A stretch of 48,000 nucleotides of DNA, taken from NCBI GenBank assembly GCA_025355305.1, contig JANXZW010000051.1, forward strand, positions 1 through 48,000, written 5' to 3'. The stretch comes from Actinomycetes bacterium. GTDB lineage: Bacteria > Actinomycetota > Actinomycetes > Nanopelagicales > Nanopelagicaceae. Both the position numbers and the translations under genes were made by a program. Shown here piece by piece: positions 8,145 through 19,521 of this stretch; positions within the stretch are counted from its first letter, which is position 1, and each line of letters starts with the position of its first letter. The notes beneath the pieces were generated by a model that searched no databases, had not been told where the DNA came from, and saw nothing but the letters and a program-made list of their open reading frames with translations.

Positions 8145-10981
8145 GTACCGACCGCCTCATTATTCGCGGAGCGCGCGAGCACAACTTAAAGGATGTCTCT
8201 CTCGATCTACCGCGTAACGCTCTCATTGTTTTCACAGGGCTCTCCGGATCTGGAAAATCCTCGCTCGCCTTTGACACCATCTTCGCTGAGGGACAGCGCC
8301 GCTATGTCGAGTCACTCTCGGCCTACGCCCGCCAATTTTTGGGGCAGATGGATAAACCAGATGTTGATTTTATCGAAGGACTCTCGCCTGCCGTCTCTAT
8401 CGATCAAAAGTCAACTAATCGCAATCCCCGTTCGACCGTAGGCACCATTACAGAGGTCTACGACTATCTTCGCCTTCTCTTTGCCCGCGCTGGTCGACCC
8501 CACTGCCCTAACTGCGGCAAGCCCATTGCGCGACAAACGCCTCAAAATATTGTCGACCAAATCCTGGCTCTGGATGAAGGAGTTCGCTTTCAGGTTCTGG
8601 CTCCTGTTATTCGGGAGCGTAAGGGGGAGTTCTTAGATCTCTTCACCGACTTCACGACACAAGGATTTTCCCGTGCTCGCGTTGATGGGACGGTCTACTC
8701 GCTCAACGAGGTGCCAAAACTTAAAAAGCAAGAGAAGCACTCCATCGAAGTAGTTGTCGATCGACTTGCCGTTAAGAGAGAGTCCAAGTCGCGTATTACA
8801 GACTCAATTGAGACCGCGCTCAAGTTAGCTAACGGTCTGGTGGTGCTCGATTTTGTCGACGCGAAGGCGAACGATCCTGACAGAGAGCGCACCTTTAGTG
8901 AACATATGGCTTGTCATGATTGTGGCCTCTCCTTTGAAGAGATGGAACCCCGCTCCTTCTCATTCAACTCGCCATTTGGTGCCTGTTCTGAGTGCACCGG
9001 AATTGGAACTCGTCTAGAAGTTGATCAAGAGTTAGTAGTTCCAGATGATTCGCTCTCTCTTAATGAAGGAGCGATAGCGCCGTGGGCGGGAGGTCACTCC
9101 TCAGAATACTTTAACCGTTTGTTGCAGGGACTTGCCGACGAGCTCGGATTCTCCATGGATAAGCCCTGGAGTAAGTTAACGCTTAAAGCTCGCGAGGCGG
9201 TCCTCCACGGATCTGATTACGAGGTCCACGTCAAATATAAGAATCGCTACGGTCGAGTTCGTAATTACACAACGGGCTTCGAAGGAGTGCTGGGGTTTAT
9301 TGAACGTAAACACTCAGAGACAGACTCTGATTTCAGCCGTGAAAAATTTGAAGCCTATATGCGAGAAACACCCTGTCCTGTCTGTAAGGGTGCTCGCTTA
9401 AAACCTGAAGTACTCGCTGTCACCCTAGGTGGAAAGAATATTTGGGAGATATGCGAACTATCGATCGCCGATTGCGCGCTCTTCCTCAAGAAGATCTCGC
9501 TCAACGCTCGCGAAAAGAAGATCGCCGATCGCGTTCTTAAAGAAGTTCATGCTCGCCTCGGCTTCCTCCTCGATGTGGGATTGGATTACCTCTCTTTGGA
9601 GCGACCAGCTGCAACGCTCTCTGGTGGTGAGGCACAACGCATTCGACTAGCCACTCAGATTGGTTCAGGACTTACTGGTGTTCTCTATGTGTTGGATGAA
9701 CCGAGTATCGGTCTGCATCAACGTGATAACCGACGATTGATCGAGACCCTCACCCGGTTACGCGATTTAGGGAATACCTTGATTGTTGTTGAGCACGATG
9801 AGGACACCATTCGGGTAGCCGACTGGATCGTTGATATCGGACCAGGTGCCGGTGAACACGGTGGAAAGGTCGTCTCCTCGGGAGACTATCAAGCACTGAT
9901 CACCGCTCCTGAATCCATTACGGGGGATTATCTTGCTGGCCGTCGCTCTATTCCAATTCCTGCCCTTCGAAGAGAGCGTGACCCTAAGCGTGCCCTCGTC
10001 GTCAAAGAGGCAAAGGAGAATAATTTAAAGAGTATTAGCGTCGCCTTTCCGCTCGGCCTCTTCGTCGCAGTCACAGGCGTGAGCGGCTCAGGAAAGTCAA
10101 CTCTGGTCAACGATGTTCTCTATTCAGTTCTTGCAAATAAACTCAATGGCGCTCGTATCGTTCCGGGTCGCCATCGCACTGTGACCGGTATTGATCTGCT
10201 GGACAAGGTCGTGCATGTTGATCAATCTCCAATTGGAAGAACACCACGCTCCAACCCCGCCACCTATACCGGAGTCTTCGACAAGATCAGGGCGCTCTTT
10301 GCCGAGACAACGGAAGCGAAGATTCGCGGATATCAACAGGGCCGTTTCTCGTTTAATGTGAAAGGGGGACGTTGCGAGAATTGCGCCGGCGATGGCACGA
10401 TCACCATCGAGATGAACTTTCTACCCGATGTGTATGTACCTTGCGAGGTCTGCCACGGCGCACGATACAACCGGGAAACTCTTGAGGTTCATTACAAAGG
10501 CAAGACGATCGCACAAGTTCTTGATATGCCGATTGAGGAGGCTGCACATTTCTTTGAATCAGTCCCGGCAATTGCGCGCTACCTGAAGACTTTGAACGAC
10601 GTTGGTCTGGGGTATGTTCGACTCGGCCAATCAGCACCAACTCTCTCTGGGGGAGAAGCGCAGCGCGTCAAACTCGCAACTGAACTGCAACGCCGTTCCA
10701 CGGGTCGAACTATCTACGTCCTGGACGAACCAACGACAGGTCTTCACTTTGAGGATGTCCGTAAGTTGCTGCTCGTTCTCAACCGCCTGGTGGATTCAGG
10801 AAACACCGTAGTAGTGATAGAACATAACCTTGATGTCATTAAATCTGCTGATTGGGTTATCGATATGGGCCCAGAAGGTGGAGCCGGTGGCGGTTGCGTC
10901 ATTGCGGAAGGGTCTCCTGAATTAATTGCAAAGGTCTCCGCGAGCTACACCGGAAAATTCCTGGCGGAAGTTTTGCGCTAG
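8141..10981 (+). CDS. uvrA: Excinuclease ABC subunit A
   Basis: Damage-recognition ATPase of excision repair, 946 residues, with tandem ABC-type nucleotide-binding modules. The first Walker A (GLSGSGKSS) is at about residues 33-41; the second, GVSGSGKST, lies in the C-terminal half. Each half has a signature motif ([10 protein letters not shown] and [10 protein letters not shown]) and a Walker B ([20 protein letters not shown]). Two zinc modules are visible: CHDCG...CSEC in the first half and CENC...CEVC in the second. The start is TTG, inside the uvrB stop. The UvrB-binding region and overall length are standard. uvrC follows after only two bases. Confidence 0.98.
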   Translation: MSTDRLIIRGAREHNLKDVSLDLPRNALIVFTGLSGSGKSSLAFDTIFAEGQRRYVESLSAYARQFLGQMDKPDVDFIEGLSPAVSIDQKSTNRNPRSTVGTITEVYDYLRLLFARAGRPHCPNCGKPIARQTPQNIVDQILALDEGVRFQVLAPVIRERKGEFLDLFTDFTTQGFSRARVDGTVYSLNEVPKLKKQEKHSIEVVVDRLAVKRESKSRITDSIETALKLANGLVVLDFVDAKANDPDRERTFSEHMACHDCGLSFEEMEPRSFSFNSPFGACSECTGIGTRLEVDQELVVPDDSLSLNEGAIAPWAGGHSSEYFNRLLQGLADELGFSMDKPWSKLTLKAREAVLHGSDYEVHVKYKNRYGRVRNYTTGFEGVLGFIERKHSETDSDFSREKFEAYMRETPCPVCKGARLKPEVLAVTLGGKNIWEICELSIADCALFLKKISLNAREKKIADRVLKEVHARLGFLLDVGLDYLSLERPAATLSGGEAQRIRLATQIGSGLTGVLYVLDEPSIGLHQRDNRRLIETLTRLRDLGNTLIVVEHDEDTIRVADWIVDIGPGAGEHGGKVVSSGDYQALITAPESITGDYLAGRRSIPIPALRRERDPKRALVVKEAKENNLKSISVAFPLGLFVAVTGVSGSGKSTLVNDVLYSVLANKLNGARIVPGRHRTVTGIDLLDKVVHVDQSPIGRTPRSNPATYTGVFDKIRALFAETTEAKIRGYQQGRFSFNVKGGRCENCAGDGTITIEMNFLPDVYVPCEVCHGARYNRETLEVHYKGKTIAQVLDMPIEEAAHFFESVPAIARYLKTLNDVGLGYVRLGQSAPTLSGGEAQRVKLATELQRRSTGRTIYVLDEPTTGLHFEDVRKLLLVLNRLVDSGNTVVVIEHNLDVIKSADWVIDMGPEGGAGGGCVIAEGSPELIAKVSASYTGKFLAEVLR

Positions 10982-10983
10982 CC

Positions 10984-12894
10984 GTGAGCATTCCTTCAGA
11001 TTATCGCCCGAGCAATATCCCCACCGAGCCCGGGGTCTATAGATTCTATGATTCGCGTGACCGTGTCATTTACGTTGGGAAGGCGAAGAACCTCAAGAAC
11101 CGGCTTAACTCGTATTTTGGCTCCAACCTGGCCACCAAGACTTATCGCATGGTCCACACCGCGGTGCGAGTTGATTGGACGATCGTTGGAAGTGAGATTG
11201 AGGCGCTAGCACTCGAATTCACCTGGATTAAGTCCTTCAACCCGCAGTTCAATGTGCAATTCAAGGATGACAAGACTTATCCCTATTTGGCTGTCTCACT
11301 CTCAGAACCTTTTCCTCGGCTCTTTGTATCGCGTCAGAAGCACGTGAAAGGTAATAGATATTTCGGTCCATTTACTAATACCTGGGCCCTGCGTGGAACC
11401 GTCGAAGTATTGCAACGAAGTTTTCCAATTCGTGCTTGTAGCCAATCTAACTTCAATCGTGCAGTGGCCACGAAGCGTCAGTGCCTCCTCGGTGATATTG
11501 GGAAGTGTTCAGCTCCCTGCGTGGAGTGGATCTCTCAACTTGATCACGACAAGTTGGCGAAGAACTTGGTTTCCTATCTCGACAGAAATCCCACCGATAT
11601 CGCGGAATCGCTGCGCCACGATATGGAGCGCGCCTCCGCGGATGAGGAGTTCGAACTTGCAGCCCGACTGCGGGATGAACTTGAGGCCCTCGGTAAGACA
11701 ACGGAATTCACTGAGACCTCGCTTAATAATAATTTCTCCGCCGATCTGATTGCGCTTCACCAAGAGGTCACCCATGCTGCCGCCTCGCTCTTCTCCATCC
11801 GCGGCGGTCGCATCATCGCCTCACGTGCTTGGATTATTGATCTTTCAGATGTGCTTGAAGAGCAAGATGTTATCTCTGCTGCTCTTGCCAAGATCTACGT
11901 CGATACCAAGGCGCCCACTGAAATTCTGGTAGATCGTGAGCCAATGGATCTGCAGGCGGTCGCGCAGTGGCTTGGTGGAATGGCCGGCCAAAAGGTCAAT
12001 ATTTCGGTACCGCTACGGGGTGAGAAGTTGGAGATGATGCGTACCGTTGCGCGCAATGCAAATCATGCCCTCATTCAATACTTGAGCAAGCGTTCCAATG
12101 ATGTTGCCGTGGTCGGAAAAGCTTTAGAGGAGATACGAGGGGCACTCGGCCTTGCAGAGTTACCTCTGCGCATCGAATGTTTTGATATCTCCAATATTCA
12201 GGGCAAGCATATGGTTGCTTCCATGGTCGTCTTTGAAGATGGACAACCCAAGAAATCGGATTACCGCCGTTTCGCGATTGATGATGATGCAGGTTTCGAT
12301 GATACGCGCGCTATGAATCATGTCATTACTCGTCGACTCAAGAGATATCTGGCAGAACGTGATGTAGATATTAATGAGGTGAAGATGCAGGGTGGAGCGC
12401 GCCCTAAATTTGCCTACCCGCCACAATTGATTGTCGTGGATGGTGGAGCTCCGCAGGTCAGTGCAGCCTACCAAGCGCTCTTGGCTCTCGGTTTGGAGAA
12501 GATTCCATTGGTTGGGTTAGCAAAAAGATTGGAAGAGGTGTGGCTTCCTGGCAGCTCCGATCCGATTATCCTGCCGCGCCACAGCGAAGGCCTTTACATG
12601 TTGCAACGGGTTCGTGACGAGGCACACCGTTTTGCGATCAATTTTCATCGCTCTAAGCGTTCAGCGGTGATGCTTGAATCACTACTCGATGAGATTCCCT
12701 TACTGGGTGAGGTACGTCGCCGCGCACTTTTGGCGCGCTTTGGATCAGTCTCAGCCCTCAAGAAGGCAAGTGTGGAAGAGATCGCAGCGGTACCTGGAAT
12801 CGGCGAGAAGATTGCTGGAATAATTGAGTCCTCCCTGCTTGCGAGTGCGCAAGATATCTCCATCGATCTGGGAACTGGCGAGATCCGCGGTTAG
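10984..12894 (+). CDS. uvrC: Excinuclease ABC subunit C
   Basis: Dual-incision nuclease of excision repair, 636 residues. The N-terminal GIY-YIG nuclease (3' incision) shows GVY at 17-19 and YVG at 30-32, followed by KAKNLKNRL. A UVR motif ([16 protein letters not shown]) near residue 220 binds UvrB. The RNase H-like 5'-incision domain has ECFDISNIQGKHMVASMVVF and LIVVDGGAPQVSAA, whose Asp residues are the expected metal ligands. Two helix-hairpin-helix motifs (SVSALKKASVEEIAAVPGIG) close the protein. The GTG start lies two bases after the uvrA stop. Having uvrB, uvrA and uvrC contiguous puts all three NER subunits in one unit. Confidence 0.97.
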   Translation: MSIPSDYRPSNIPTEPGVYRFYDSRDRVIYVGKAKNLKNRLNSYFGSNLATKTYRMVHTAVRVDWTIVGSEIEALALEFTWIKSFNPQFNVQFKDDKTYPYLAVSLSEPFPRLFVSRQKHVKGNRYFGPFTNTWALRGTVEVLQRSFPIRACSQSNFNRAVATKRQCLLGDIGKCSAPCVEWISQLDHDKLAKNLVSYLDRNPTDIAESLRHDMERASADEEFELAARLRDELEALGKTTEFTETSLNNNFSADLIALHQEVTHAAASLFSIRGGRIIASRAWIIDLSDVLEEQDVISAALAKIYVDTKAPTEILVDREPMDLQAVAQWLGGMAGQKVNISVPLRGEKLEMMRTVARNANHALIQYLSKRSNDVAVVGKALEEIRGALGLAELPLRIECFDISNIQGKHMVASMVVFEDGQPKKSDYRRFAIDDDAGFDDTRAMNHVITRRLKRYLAERDVDINEVKMQGGARPKFAYPPQLIVVDGGAPQVSAAYQALLALGLEKIPLVGLAKRLEEVWLPGSSDPIILPRHSEGLYMLQRVRDEAHRFAINFHRSKRSAVMLESLLDEIPLLGEVRRRALLARFGSVSALKKASVEEIAAVPGIGEKIAGIIESSLLASAQDISIDLGTGEIRG

Positions 12895-12904
12895 ACTGAC
12901 GGCT

Positions 12905-13777
12905 ATGAATGGCAAGGTCGTAGTCATTACGGGAATGAGCGGTGCTGGTAGATCTACCGTCGCCCACGCTCTGGAAGATCTCGGTTGGTACGTGGTAGAT
13001 AACCTGCCACCGGCGCTGCTAGCCAATCTCTGTGAGATGGCCGCAAACAGCACCTCCCAGATTGCGGTCGTCATTGATGTCCGTGGTCGCGAGTTCTTCG
13101 GGAATCTAAGTAGCGCCCTCGACGAATTAGCAGAACGCGGCATCGATCGCCAGGTTCTTTTCGTCGATGCAAATGACGATGTTCTCGTACGTCGCTTCGA
13201 AGCCACTCGCAGGCCCCATCCTTTGCAAGGCAATGCTCGGATTGTCGATGGTATTGCCACAGAGCGTGAGCGCTTGCGAGAGGTCCGCTCGGTCGCAGAT
13301 GTTCTGATCGACTCTTCCTCCTTCAATATTCACCAACTAGAACAGAAGATTGCCGAACTCTTTGCGACCTCATCGACCGCGGAGCTACGTGTAAATCTGC
13401 TCTCCTTCGGTTACAAATATGGAATCCCCGTTGATGCTGATTTAGTTATGGACTGCCGCTTCATCGCGAACCCTCATTGGGATCCAGCGCTTCGCTCTCT
13501 CACTGGATTGGATGCTCCAGTCCGTGAACGGGTGCTCGGGACTGAAAATGTGCAGGACTTTCTCGCCAAGTATCAATCTCTTTTTGAGACAATGGCTGCA
13601 GGATTTTTCCAAGAGGGTAGAAAATACTTAACGCTCGCAATCGGCTGCACGGGTGGAAAACATCGGAGTGTCGCTATCGCGGAAGAATTGGCTCGCCTTT
13701 TCAATGAACGCGGCGTTGTTGGAGATCAACGAATTGAAGCTACGGCTATTCACCGTGATCTTGGGCGCGAGCTTTAG
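12905..13777 (+). CDS. rapZ: RapZ-family RNase adapter / nucleotide-binding protein
   Basis: P-loop protein of the RapZ/YvcJ family, 290 residues. In enterobacteria RapZ delivers the GlmZ sRNA to RNase E; the Gram-positive homologue YvcJ hydrolyses nucleotides and its target is unclear. Walker A GMSGAGRS is at residues 10-17, a Walker B-like LFVDANDDVLVRRFEATRR follows, and the conserved C-terminal IGCTGGKHRSVAIAEELA corresponds to the RNA-binding domain of RapZ. The ATG at 12905 is preferred over an upstream in-frame start inside uvrC because the family begins just before the P-loop. TAGACT (12892-12897) stands seven bases upstream but contains the uvrC stop, so it may be fortuitous. rapZ-yvcK-whiA is a conserved Gram-positive cluster. 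Confidence 0.93.
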   Translation: MNGKVVVITGMSGAGRSTVAHALEDLGWYVVDNLPPALLANLCEMAANSTSQIAVVIDVRGREFFGNLSSALDELAERGIDRQVLFVDANDDVLVRRFEATRRPHPLQGNARIVDGIATERERLREVRSVADVLIDSSSFNIHQLEQKIAELFATSSTAELRVNLLSFGYKYGIPVDADLVMDCRFIANPHWDPALRSLTGLDAPVRERVLGTENVQDFLAKYQSLFETMAAGFFQEGRKYLTLAIGCTGGKHRSVAIAEELARLFNERGVVGDQRIEATAIHRDLGREL

Positions 13778-13780
13778 GCT

Positions 13781-14710
13781 GTGGGTGATCCAAGAGTTGT
13801 ATCTCTGGGTGGAGGGCATGGACTGGCGGCGACTCTTACCGCCTTACGTGGAGTTACCTCAGAGATCACAGCTGTAGTAACTGTCGCCGATAATGGAGGA
13901 TCAAGCGGGCGTTTACGTAGTGACTTTGGTTCACTACCTCCGGGCGATTTGAGAATGGCGCTGGCCGCTCTTTGTAGTGACGATGACTGGGGTCGTGGTT
14001 GGGCTGAGGTTATGCAATATCGCTTTCAGGGCGCAGGTGAGTTAAGCGGTCATGCCCTCGGAAATCTTCTAATGATTGCGCTCTGGGATATGGATGGCGA
14101 CACGGTGCGCGGCATTCGTCAGGTAGGAAACCTCTTACGAATTGTTGGAGAGGTTTTGCCCATGTCACTCGATCCGCTTGATATTGAAGGAACCTTTAAT
14201 ACTGCTTACGGAAGAAAGATTGTTCGTGGACAGGTCGAAGTTGCGACGACAAAAGGACGGATTGAATCACTTCGATTGATCCCAAAAGATCCACGTGTAA
14301 CGCCTCAGGTGCTTTCAGCGCTGCGCGCGGCGGATTGGATCACTATCGGACCGGGCTCATGGTTCTCTAGCGTGATGCCGCATCTGCTCCTTCCCGAGTT
14401 AGCGCAAGCGGTCGTTGCTTCACCTGCGAAACGGATTATGGTTCACAACCTCCCTGAACCCGATTCTGTCGATGAATTTGCAGGCTCTTCGGCATCGGAC
14501 CACTTGGAATTTATCTTGCAACATCTGCCTAAATTGCGCATTGATTATGCGATCATCGATCCCACTGCAGTGAAGGGGGCGGCAAAACTTAAAGGTTTAG
14601 TTGAGAGTTTGGGCGGAGAGATAGTGGTAGCACCACTTTCGCAATCACCTGGTAGCTACCACCATGATGTGAAAAAACTTCGTTCAGTTTTTGCACACAT
14701 TATGGGGTGA
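13781..14710 (+). CDS. yvcK: YvcK / CofD-like gluconeogenesis factor
   Basis: 309-residue member of the CofD-like YvcK family, which in Bacillus is needed for growth on gluconeogenic carbon sources and binds UDP-sugars. The N-terminus [14 protein letters not shown] carries the glycine-rich loop at residues 10-14. [12 protein letters not shown] follows, then [13 protein letters not shown], all family hallmarks; the C-terminal part has [17 protein letters not shown]. The start is GTG, three bases after the rapZ stop, so the two are coupled. The neighbouring gap-pgk-tpiA genes fit a role in central carbon control. The protein is slightly shorter than many homologues but no motif is missing. Confidence 0.93.
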   Translation: MGDPRVVSLGGGHGLAATLTALRGVTSEITAVVTVADNGGSSGRLRSDFGSLPPGDLRMALAALCSDDDWGRGWAEVMQYRFQGAGELSGHALGNLLMIALWDMDGDTVRGIRQVGNLLRIVGEVLPMSLDPLDIEGTFNTAYGRKIVRGQVEVATTKGRIESLRLIPKDPRVTPQVLSALRAADWITIGPGSWFSSVMPHLLLPELAQAVVASPAKRIMVHNLPEPDSVDEFAGSSASDHLEFILQHLPKLRIDYAIIDPTAVKGAAKLKGLVESLGGEIVVAPLSQSPGSYHHDVKKLRSVFAHIMG

Positions 14711-14729
14711 AGCCTGCTTAGATTGCGGC

Positions 14730-15710
14730 ATGGCGATGACTGCTTCAGTAAAAGATGAATTGAGTCGACTCAACGTCGCTAAGCCGTGCTGTCGCAAGGC
14801 CGAAGTTTCTGCTCTCCTGCGATTCGCCGGCGGGTTACATATAGCCTCGGGCAAGATTGTGATTGAAGTTGAGCTTGATACCGCTCAAACTGCTCGCCGG
14901 CTGCGTAAAGATATCGCTGAAATTTACGGCCATGAAAGTGAACTCTCGGTGCTCTCACCCAGTGGGTTACGCAAGGGGAGTCGATACGTAGTGCGTGTGC
15001 TCTCAGAGGGAGATGCTCTTGCACGTCAGGCTGGGTTGGTAGATGCAAATGCTCGTCCAATCCGCGGCCTTCCTCCTCAAGTGGTTTCAGCGGGAATCTG
15101 CGATGCCGAAGCGGCTTGGCGGGGCGCTTTTCTCGCACACGGTTCTCTCACGGAACCCGGACGTTCTTCAGCTCTCGAAATTACCTGTCCTGGACCGGAG
15201 GCAGCGCTAGCGCTCGTAGGGGCTGCACGGCGTTTGGGAATTGCCGCCAAGGCGCGCGAAGTCCGCAATGTAGATCGTGTAGTCATTCGCGATGGTGATG
15301 CAATTGGAGCGCTGCTTACTCGTCTGGGGGCGCATGCCAGCGTCCTGGCCTGGGAGGAGCGTCGTATGCGGCGAGAGGTGAGGGCTACCGCTAATCGTTT
15401 GGCGAATTTTGATGATGCAAACCTCCGTCGTTCCGCTCGGGCAGCCGTTGCCGCCTCGGCGCGAGTCGCGCGAGCACTAGAGATTCTCGGCGTTGAAATT
15501 CCAGGTCACCTCAAAGAGGCAGGTGAATTACGCATTAACTTTGGGCAGGCGAGCCTAGAGGAGTTGGGTTCCCTGGCCGCTCCACCTATGACAAAGGATG
15601 CAATTGCGGGTCGAATCCGCCGCCTGCTGGCAATGGCGGATAAGCGGGCACATGACCTAGGAATTCCTGATACCGAAGCAGGGCTCACACCTGATTTATT
15701 GGTGGAATAG
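14730..15710 (+). CDS. whiA: WhiA DNA-binding regulator
   Basis: 326-residue WhiA, the LAGLIDADG-fold protein with a C-terminal helix-turn-helix. It controls sporulation septation in Streptomyces and is also conserved in non-sporulating actinobacteria, where it affects division and chromosome organisation. The N-terminus [14 protein letters not shown] and the following [20 protein letters not shown] match the family closely. The C-terminal [20 protein letters not shown] is the recognition-helix region, followed by [11 protein letters not shown]. The ATG at 14730 gives the family N-terminus MAMTA. A TAGATT box (14719-14724) lies five bases upstream and there is no Shine-Dalgarno, so a separate leaderless transcript is possible in addition to read-through from yvcK. 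Confidence 0.95.
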   Translation: MAMTASVKDELSRLNVAKPCCRKAEVSALLRFAGGLHIASGKIVIEVELDTAQTARRLRKDIAEIYGHESELSVLSPSGLRKGSRYVVRVLSEGDALARQAGLVDANARPIRGLPPQVVSAGICDAEAAWRGAFLAHGSLTEPGRSSALEITCPGPEAALALVGAARRLGIAAKAREVRNVDRVVIRDGDAIGALLTRLGAHASVLAWEERRMRREVRATANRLANFDDANLRRSARAAVAASARVARALEILGVEIPGHLKEAGELRINFGQASLEELGSLAAPPMTKDAIAGRIRRLLAMADKRAHDLGIPDTEAGLTPDLLVE

Positions 15711-16812
<1,102 letters not shown>

Positions 16813-16813
<1 letters not shown>

Positions 16814-18009
16814 TGAGTTTTACTGCGCTTCAATCTTTTGATGTTGCAGGAAAGCGAGTCCTTCTTCGTTGCGATTTTAACGTCCCCATTAAAGGGGGTG
16901 TTATCCGTGATGACGGTCGTATACGGGCCTCGCTTCCTACAATCAACTATCTGATTGATCATGGCGCCAGCGTCGTCATCACCGCCCACCTCGGCCGACC
17001 AAAGGGTTTGCGCAATCCAGATATGTCTCTTGCACCAGTTGCAGCGCGCCTGGGCGAACTTCTCGGAAAGCCTCTCCTCTTCTCACCGGAAATAGTGGGA
17101 GAGCGGGCGACAGCAAAGAAGGCCGCACTGCAGCCAGGTCAAATTCTGCTCCTTGAAAATATCCGCTACGAGGCGGCAGAGACTTCAAAGGATGATGCAG
17201 AGCGTGCCAGATTTGCCGCAGAACTTGCTGCTGGGATGGAGTTCTTCGTAAGTGATGGATTTGGCGCGGTGCATCGTAAGCACGCCTCGGTTTATGACGT
17301 TGCGAAGATTCTTCCGAGTGCTGCTGGCTTCCTCGTTGCCGCAGAGATTGAAGTCCTTAAGAAGTTAACGCAGAACCCTGAGCGCCCGTATGGTGTTGTT
17401 CTTGGAGGAGCAAAGGTATCTGACAAGATCGGTGTCATTAAGAATTTGCTCGGTAAGGTTAATGTCTTAGCAATCGGTGGAGGAATGCTCTTTACCTTTC
17501 TCGCCGCTGAGGGTTACGAAATTGGCAATTCTCTTGTAGAACTAGAGCTCCTTCCGGAAGTTAGGAAACTTCTGCGGGAAGCGAAAGAGCTCGGTGTAGA
17601 ACTTTTACTTCCAACAGATATCGTCGTTGCTCCAGCCTTTTCGGCAGATGCAACGCCAACTCTTGTGAGCTCCTCTGCAATTCCGGCCGACCAAATGGGC
17701 TTAGATATTGGTCCAGTGTCAGCTGCGGCATTCGGGGCAGCTATTGAAAAATGTCATACCGTTTTTTGGAATGGTCCGATGGGCGTCTTTGAGTTTCCTA
17801 ACTTTGCCAATGGCACTGCTGTCCTCGCTAACAGCCTGACCAAGGTGCAGGGTATTTCAGTCGTTGGCGGCGGTGATTCCGCCGCGGCGGTTCGAGCCCT
17901 CGGTTTCTCCGATGACCAATTTGGCTATATTTCAACTGGTGGCGGAGCATCGCTGGAATACCTAGAAGGCAAGACTCTCCCAGGAATTGAGGTTCTCAAT
18001 TATGCGTAA
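16813..18009 (+). CDS. pgk: Phosphoglycerate kinase
   Basis: Transfers the 1-phosphate of 1,3-bisphosphoglycerate to ADP; 398 residues. The N-terminal substrate-binding segment [11 protein letters not shown] has Asp21. [10 protein letters not shown] and [12 protein letters not shown] supply the substrate-binding His and Arg residues. [14 protein letters not shown] and the C-terminal nucleotide-binding WNGPMGVFE and [11 protein letters not shown] complete the two-domain enzyme. ATG overlaps the gap stop (TAATG) and the 3' end overlaps the tpiA start by eight bases, so the three glycolytic genes are translationally coupled. Confidence 0.98.
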
Positions 18010-18781
18010 GCCGCTCATTGCAGGAAACTGGAAGATGAATCTCAATCACCTGGAGGCGATCGCAGTCACCCAGAAACTTTCCTACTCCTTAGAGGAGAGG
18101 GATTTTGATGCGGTTGATGTCGCCATCTTCCCGCCCTTTACCGATATCCGTTCAGTCCAGACTTTGATTGATGGCGATCGGCTTCGTCTCCTTTATGGGG
18201 CGCAGGATCTCTCTCCAGAGCGCGCCGGGGCTTACACCGGAGATATTTCGGGGGGAATGCTCAACAAGCTAGGGTGCTCATTTGTGTTGGTGGGTCACTC
18301 CGAGCGCCGGACCATTCATGGAGAAGATAGCGCTCTAGTGGCGCGCAAGGCGAAGGCTGTTTTGGAGAATGAAATGGTTCCAATCCTCTGCGTTGGCGAG
18401 GATCTCTCCATCCGCGAAACCGGGAATCAGGTTGATTTTGTGGTTTCCCAACTGACTCAATCGGTCGCGGGGCTCCACAAGCCCGATCTCAAGAAAGTGG
18501 TTTTTGCCTACGAACCCGTTTGGGCCATCGGTACGGGAAAGACCGCTACTCCAGCGGATGCGCAAGAGGTATGTGCAGCCATTCGCGAAGCTCTGCGCTC
18601 TATAGGAAGCGATGAAATCGCAGCCGGGGCTCGTATCCTCTACGGCGGTTCGGTGAAGTCGGCGAACATCATCGATATCATGCGAGAAAGTGATGTAGAC
18701 GGCGTTTTGGTTGGGGGAGCGAGCCTTGATCCTGAGGAATTTGCTCGAATCGCCAGGTACCACCGCGTCCAGGCTGCCTGA
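18002..18781 (+). CDS. tpiA: Triosephosphate isomerase
   Basis: Interconverts dihydroxyacetone phosphate and glyceraldehyde-3-phosphate; a TIM barrel of 259 residues. The N-terminus [12 protein letters not shown] places Asn9 and Lys11, His99 lies in LVGHSERR, and the catalytic base Glu171 in [15 protein letters not shown], which opens the flexible loop. The phosphate-gripping YGGSVKSAN and GVLVGGASL follow. The ATG at 18002 gives the family N-terminus; an earlier in-frame start inside pgk would add five unlikely residues. Confidence 0.98.
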   Translation: MRKPLIAGNWKMNLNHLEAIAVTQKLSYSLEERDFDAVDVAIFPPFTDIRSVQTLIDGDRLRLLYGAQDLSPERAGAYTGDISGGMLNKLGCSFVLVGHSERRTIHGEDSALVARKAKAVLENEMVPILCVGEDLSIRETGNQVDFVVSQLTQSVAGLHKPDLKKVVFAYEPVWAIGTGKTATPADAQEVCAAIREALRSIGSDEIAAGARILYGGSVKSANIIDIMRESDVDGVLVGGASLDPEEFARIARYHRVQAA

Positions 18782-18891
18782 TTAAACGCTATCCTTAGCG
18801 CCTGACCCCCAAGCGTCTTAAGATTCCGATCACAATCCCCTGACCCTGCTCCAAGCAAGGTGAGGCGGTAAGAAATAAAAGGAGCCGTACT
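18782..18891 (+). other. tpiA-secG intergenic region with a small hairpin
   Basis: Six bases after the tpiA stop, CGCTA (18787-18791) and TAGCG (18796-18800) form a perfect five-bp hairpin with a TCCT loop. It is not followed by a T-run, so termination is doubtful. A strong Shine-Dalgarno AAAGGAG (18877-18883) serves secG, showing that secG has a leader. I cannot identify a convincing promoter. Confidence 0.35.
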
Positions 18892-19119
18892 GTGGTTTTA
18901 GCTTTATCAATCCTTCTCGCGATTACCAGTGTCCTGATGATTCTTTTGGTTCTGCTTCACAAGGGAAAGGGCAGCGGGCTTTCAGACCTATTTGGTGGCG
19001 GAATCTCTTCCAACTATGGTGGTTCCTCGGTAGTTGAGAAGAACCTTGATCGGATCACGATCGTGGTTGGATTCCTCTGGTTCGCAGGCGTAGTTTCCCT
19101 CGGGATCTACCTCAAGTAG
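18892..19119 (+). CDS. secG: Preprotein translocase subunit SecG
   Basis: Small membrane subunit of the SecYEG channel, 75 residues. Two transmembrane helices (about residues 2-20 and 53-73) flank a cytoplasmic loop with the family segment LLHKGKGSGLSDLFGGG. The start is GTG with a well-spaced upstream AAAGGAG. The gap-pgk-tpiA-secG-rbpA order is a standard actinobacterial arrangement. Confidence 0.95.
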   Translation: MVLALSILLAITSVLMILLVLLHKGKGSGLSDLFGGGISSNYGGSSVVEKNLDRITIVVGFLWFAGVVSLGIYLK

Positions 19120-19169
19120 TTCTGATATCTAAGTAGCGTTAACGAGATTTAAAGAAAAAGGAGCAAGAG

Positions 19170-19508
19170 ATGGCAGGAAGCGCAATCCGCGGTAGTCGCG
19201 TCGGAGCCGGCCCAATGGGAGAGGCTGAGCGCGGCGAGGCGATAGCTCGTTTTCGGGTTTCTTACTGGTGCGCTAAGGGCCATGAGACTCGCCCTTCCTT
19301 TGCTGAAGATGGCACGGTCACAATCCCCAATGAATGGGATTGCCCACGTTGTGGTTTCCCCGCAGGCCTTGATAAAGATAAGCCACCAATGCCGGTGAAG
19401 AATGAGCCCTACAAAACCCATCTCGCCTACGTGAAAGAGCGACGTACCCAGGCGGAAGCGGAGAAGATTCTGGGCGATGCCCTTGCAAATCTCCGCGGCG
19501 ACGACTAG
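19170..19508 (+). CDS. rbpA: RNA polymerase-binding protein RbpA
   Basis: Actinobacteria-specific transcription factor that binds RNA polymerase and the principal sigma factor and stabilises the open promoter complex; 112 residues. The flexible N-terminal tail (IRGSRVGAGPMGEAERGE) is followed by a zinc-stabilised core domain with probable ligands Cys34, His38, Cys58 and Cys61 (WCAKGHE, WDCPRCG). A basic linker and the sigma-interaction helix (THLAYVKERRTQAEAEKIL) end the protein. The ATG follows a strong AAAAGGAG. This gene is among the clearest phylum markers in the window. It ends 13 bases from the convergent pgi stop. Confidence 0.97.
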   Translation: MAGSAIRGSRVGAGPMGEAERGEAIARFRVSYWCAKGHETRPSFAEDGTVTIPNEWDCPRCGFPAGLDKDKPPMPVKNEPYKTHLAYVKERRTQAEAEKILGDALANLRGDD

Positions 19509-19521
19509 TTCTTACTGAACT

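Noticed and set aside
12892-12897. TAGACT as a rapZ promoter
   Set aside because: It includes the uvrC stop codon and is seven bases from the ATG, so it may be chance; kept out of the feature list.
12824-12904. Upstream in-frame extension of rapZ into uvrC
   Set aside because: Family members start just before the P-loop; the extension overlaps the coding end of uvrC and has no family-like sequence.
13775-13780. TAGGCT before yvcK
   Set aside because: It directly abuts the GTG and contains the rapZ stop; the spacing is wrong for a promoter of yvcK.
14691-14729. Upstream in-frame extension of whiA into yvcK
   Set aside because: WhiA proteins begin MAMTA...KDE; the ATG at 14730 gives exactly this.
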